This document shows positions 62,216 to 64,000 of a DNA stretch of 64,000 nt, piece by piece. The notes under the pieces are model-generated. The model ran no database searches, had not been told where the DNA came from, and worked only from the letters and a program-made list of their open reading frames with translations. The stretch's first letter is position 1; every line of letters starts with the position of its first letter. The position numbers were made by a program, and so were the translations under genes. This DNA is from Sceloporus undulatus. Taxonomy: Eukaryota > Chordata > Lepidosauria > Squamata > Phrynosomatidae. Where the stretch lies: assembly GCF_019175285.1 (NCBI RefSeq), contig NC_056530.1, positions 1,378,047-1,442,046 of the forward strand. Direction: 5' to 3'.

Positions 62216-62366
62216 TCCTTTCCTTTCCTTTCCTTTCCTTTCCCTCCCTCCCTCCCTTTCTTTCGTTTTCCATGCCTCCCTGCCACCCTCCCTGCCTTCT
62301 TTCTTTCTTTCTTTCTTTCTCTCCCTCCCTCCCTCCCTCCCTCCCTCCCTCCCTCCCTCCCTTTCT
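61676..62366 (+). repeat. 690-base polypyrimidine tract, minisatellite-like
   Basis: Almost pure C/T on plus: CTTT, CCTT and CCCT units. A larger unit of about 150-190 bases (ending TTTCGTTTTCCATGCCTCCC and CACCCTCCCTGCC) is repeated at about 61980-62110 and 62115-62300, with a third start after. Long open frames on both strands here are artefacts of the repeat. Confidence 0.9.
61895..61904. other. Assembly gap (10 N)
   Basis: Ten N bases inside the CCTT tract; the array length is therefore unreliable. Confidence 0.99.
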
Positions 62367-62639
62367 GTCTCTGGTACACACCTACAGGAAAGAAGTATAC
62401 AGAGACAGAAGCCAATAAACTGGTTGGAGAATCAGGATCAGAGAACATTTCAGGCAGCAATGGTCTACTTCTTTGCTTGGGAGTAAGTCCCATTGAACCC
62501 AATGGGGCTTGCTTCTGAATAGGCACACCTAGCAATACATGGCACTGTCAGTTGTAACACATGCTTCCCAGCTCCCACTCCAGCCATGTCAACATTATAT
62601 CCAGTGAGGTAGAATGCAGAGACATAGCCATGTTGGTCT
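62367..62639. other. Intergenic, nothing recognised
   Basis: A short GAACCCAATGGGGCTTGCTT-type word (62496-62515) only. Confidence 0.4.
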
Positions 62640-62767
62640 AGGAGTGATCCCCAAACTTTAGTCCTCCAGGTGTCTGGGACTTCCACTCCCAGCTAGCTTG
62701 GCACAACAGTCAGAAGTTCTGGGTGCTGAACAAAACATCAGGAGGACCAAAGTTTGGGAACCACTGG
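62640..62767. mobile_element. Inverted-repeat MITE, decayed
   Basis: ATCCCCAAACTTTAGTCCTC at the left, AGGACCAAAGTTTGGGAACC at the right. Same ends as the tandem pair at 19014. Confidence 0.65.
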
Positions 62768-63057
62768 TTTGAAATATCAATATGCAAAGAGATCTTGTAA
62801 TACTTTTGATACTAAGGGAGTGGAAGCATGAGCTTTGGTAGCATGAGCTTTGGTAGACTTGGTCTACTTCTATGCATCTGAGGAGGTAGTCCAAGTCTAT
62901 GATAGATATGATACCACTTCTCTGGCTCAGTTAGTCTCAAAGGTGCTACAACCTCCCTTTATAACCAGTGATACATTTTTAATGACTTAAATCCCACCAC
63001 TCCTTTCTCTTCATCTTATTGTAAACTCTGTTGGGGAAGAGTCCTATCTATTTCTCT
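62768..63057. other. Intergenic with a small duplication
   Basis: AGCATGAGCTTTGGTAG is repeated in tandem at 62826-62858, and TCTACTTCTATGCATCTGAGG recalls 29800-29860, so this may be another old repeat family. Confidence 0.35.
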
Positions 63058-63170
63058 ATGGCTGCTTCCACACTGCAGAAATAGTCTGGTTTAACGGTGC
63101 TTTAACTGCCATGGCTCAATTCTAGGGAATTCTGGAAATGGCAGTTTGTTGTGGCACTGTCTCCCATTAC
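63058..63170. mobile_element. Snapback MITE left half
   Basis: GGCTGCTTCCACACTGCAGA, TTTAACTGCCATGGCTCAAT; the right arm is replaced by unrelated sequence. Confidence 0.6.
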
Positions 63171-63694
63171 TTTGAAAAATGAGGACAATTCTTTTTCAAA
63201 GCACTCAAAACATGCCAAGATTCCTTTCCAAAGCACTGACTTTTACTGGGAGAAAATATTAAGGTGGGGTTAAATTTAGCAGAAAAAGAGGAAACTTTCT
63301 CATTTCCAAAGTAATGGGAGGCCACCACATTCCCCTTCCCTAAAAGTCTCCATTCCTAGGTTTGCTGAAAAGTAACTCCAAAGTAACTTTGTACCAAAGA
63401 AGGCGTTTTTTAATGGCACAACCAGGAGGTGAAAAGTTTTGAAAACTCATTTCTTCATACATGTAAAAGCCATCTGCAGGTTGCCTATATTTGATAGAAA
63501 AGCAAAGATAATGATGATTTTGCCTCTTTAAAAAAATTCTTTATTGGTCTTAAAGGTAAAAGTAACTTTTTTCCTGTATACCCAAATGTCCTGATTCTTC
63601 AAAACAAGTGTGGCTTCCTCTGGTGCATCTCAGGTCTAGCAATTGCACAGCAAAACATTTCTGAATAAGTTGTTTCTAAAAACCTTCCTACAAG
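63171..63694. other. Intergenic, nothing recognised
   Basis: Several AAGTAACTTT words; no gene or named repeat. Confidence 0.4.
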
Positions 63695-63805
63695 GGGCCA
63701 GCGTGATATAATGGTTAGAGTGTTGGGTTAGGACACACTGGGAGACCAGGGTTCGAATCCTGACTAAGCTATGGAAACCCCTTGGGCAAGTCACACTCTT
63801 TCGGT
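63695..63805 (+). mobile_element. Sauria-type SINE head, plus half of an inverted pair
   Basis: GGGCCAGCGTGATATAATGG, B-box GGGTTCGAATCCTGAC, body GGGCAAGTCACACTCTTTC, then broken at about 63805. Confidence 0.8.
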
Positions 63806-63952
63806 TTCTTCAGAGAGGTTTGCCCTTGCCATCCTCTGAGGCTGAGACAGTGTGACCTGCCCAAGGTCACTTAGTGGGTTCTTACAACACAGTAGGATTC
63901 AAATCCTGGTCTCTAGAGTCATAGACCAACATTCAAACCCTACACCAAGTTT
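63806..63952 (-). mobile_element. Sauria-type SINE head and body, minus half of an inverted pair
   Basis: AGAGAGGTTTGCCCTTGCCA, GGCTGAGACAGTGTGACCTG, GATTCAAATCCTGGTCTC and CATTCAAACCCTACACC. The inverse of the preceding copy, joined at the body. Confidence 0.8.
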
Positions 63953-64000
63953 CCATGGCCTAAATGCAATTATTGCTCTGCGGCAGAGTAGACCCATTGA

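Noticed and set aside
61426-62535. Very long open frames on both strands (over 330 codons)
   Set aside because: They follow from the C/T-only repeat, which cannot form stop codons in several frames; the products are Lys/Arg/Glu/Gly or Ser/Phe/Leu/Pro runs, and the tract includes an N gap.

Overview
The window is vertebrate nuclear DNA, most likely from a squamate reptile and probably an iguanian lizard. Three things point there. There are many tRNA-derived SINEs with a Bov-B-like tail (Sauria SINE type), plus 5S-rRNA-derived relatives of them. An L2/CR1-group LINE with a still-open reverse transcriptase frame is present. Several families of short inverted-repeat DNA transposons recur. The species cannot be named from sequence alone.

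Three host genes are supported, all on the minus strand. (1) At the left edge a CpG island holds the first coding exon of an HMGN gene (Met-Pro-Lys-Arg-Lys followed by a splice donor). It is called HMGN2 because DHDDS lies next to it; the rest of the gene is off the window. (2) DHDDS, the catalytic subunit of cis-prenyltransferase, is complete in eight coding exons between 18653 and 8724. The phases agree throughout and predict 333 residues, the human length. Its first coding intron appears to use a GC donor, and a second CpG-rich promoter lies at about 19440-19675. (3) A PRDM1/Blimp-1 paralogue lies at 32229-26111. It has half of a PR/SET domain, a long Pro/Ser-rich middle and five C-terminal zinc fingers. 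The finger sequences and the position beside DHDDS identify it as ZNF683 (Hobit). Unlike the human protein as I know it, it keeps a PR-domain exon, a fifth finger and a PRDM1-like acidic tail. Its 5' exons were not found.

Layout: 1-1.45 kb HMGN2 promoter island; 1.5-8.7 kb intergenic sequence and the DHDDS 3' flank; 8.7-19.7 kb DHDDS; 19.7-26.1 kb repeat-rich intergenic sequence; 26.1-32.2 kb ZNF683 3' exons; 32.2-64 kb no recognisable gene, only SINEs, LINE ends, DNA-transposon hairpins, microsatellites and some unassigned single-copy-looking stretches. Two 10-N gaps lie inside simple repeats.

DHDDS and HMGN2 keep the order and relative orientation they have in human. ZNF683 is on the same strand as DHDDS here, and LIN28A, which separates them in human, is not seen, so the block seems rearranged. 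The three genes do not form a functional unit: they are a chromatin protein, a dolichol-synthesis enzyme and a lymphocyte transcription factor. No CRISPR array, prokaryotic feature, RNA gene or virus-like element was recognised.
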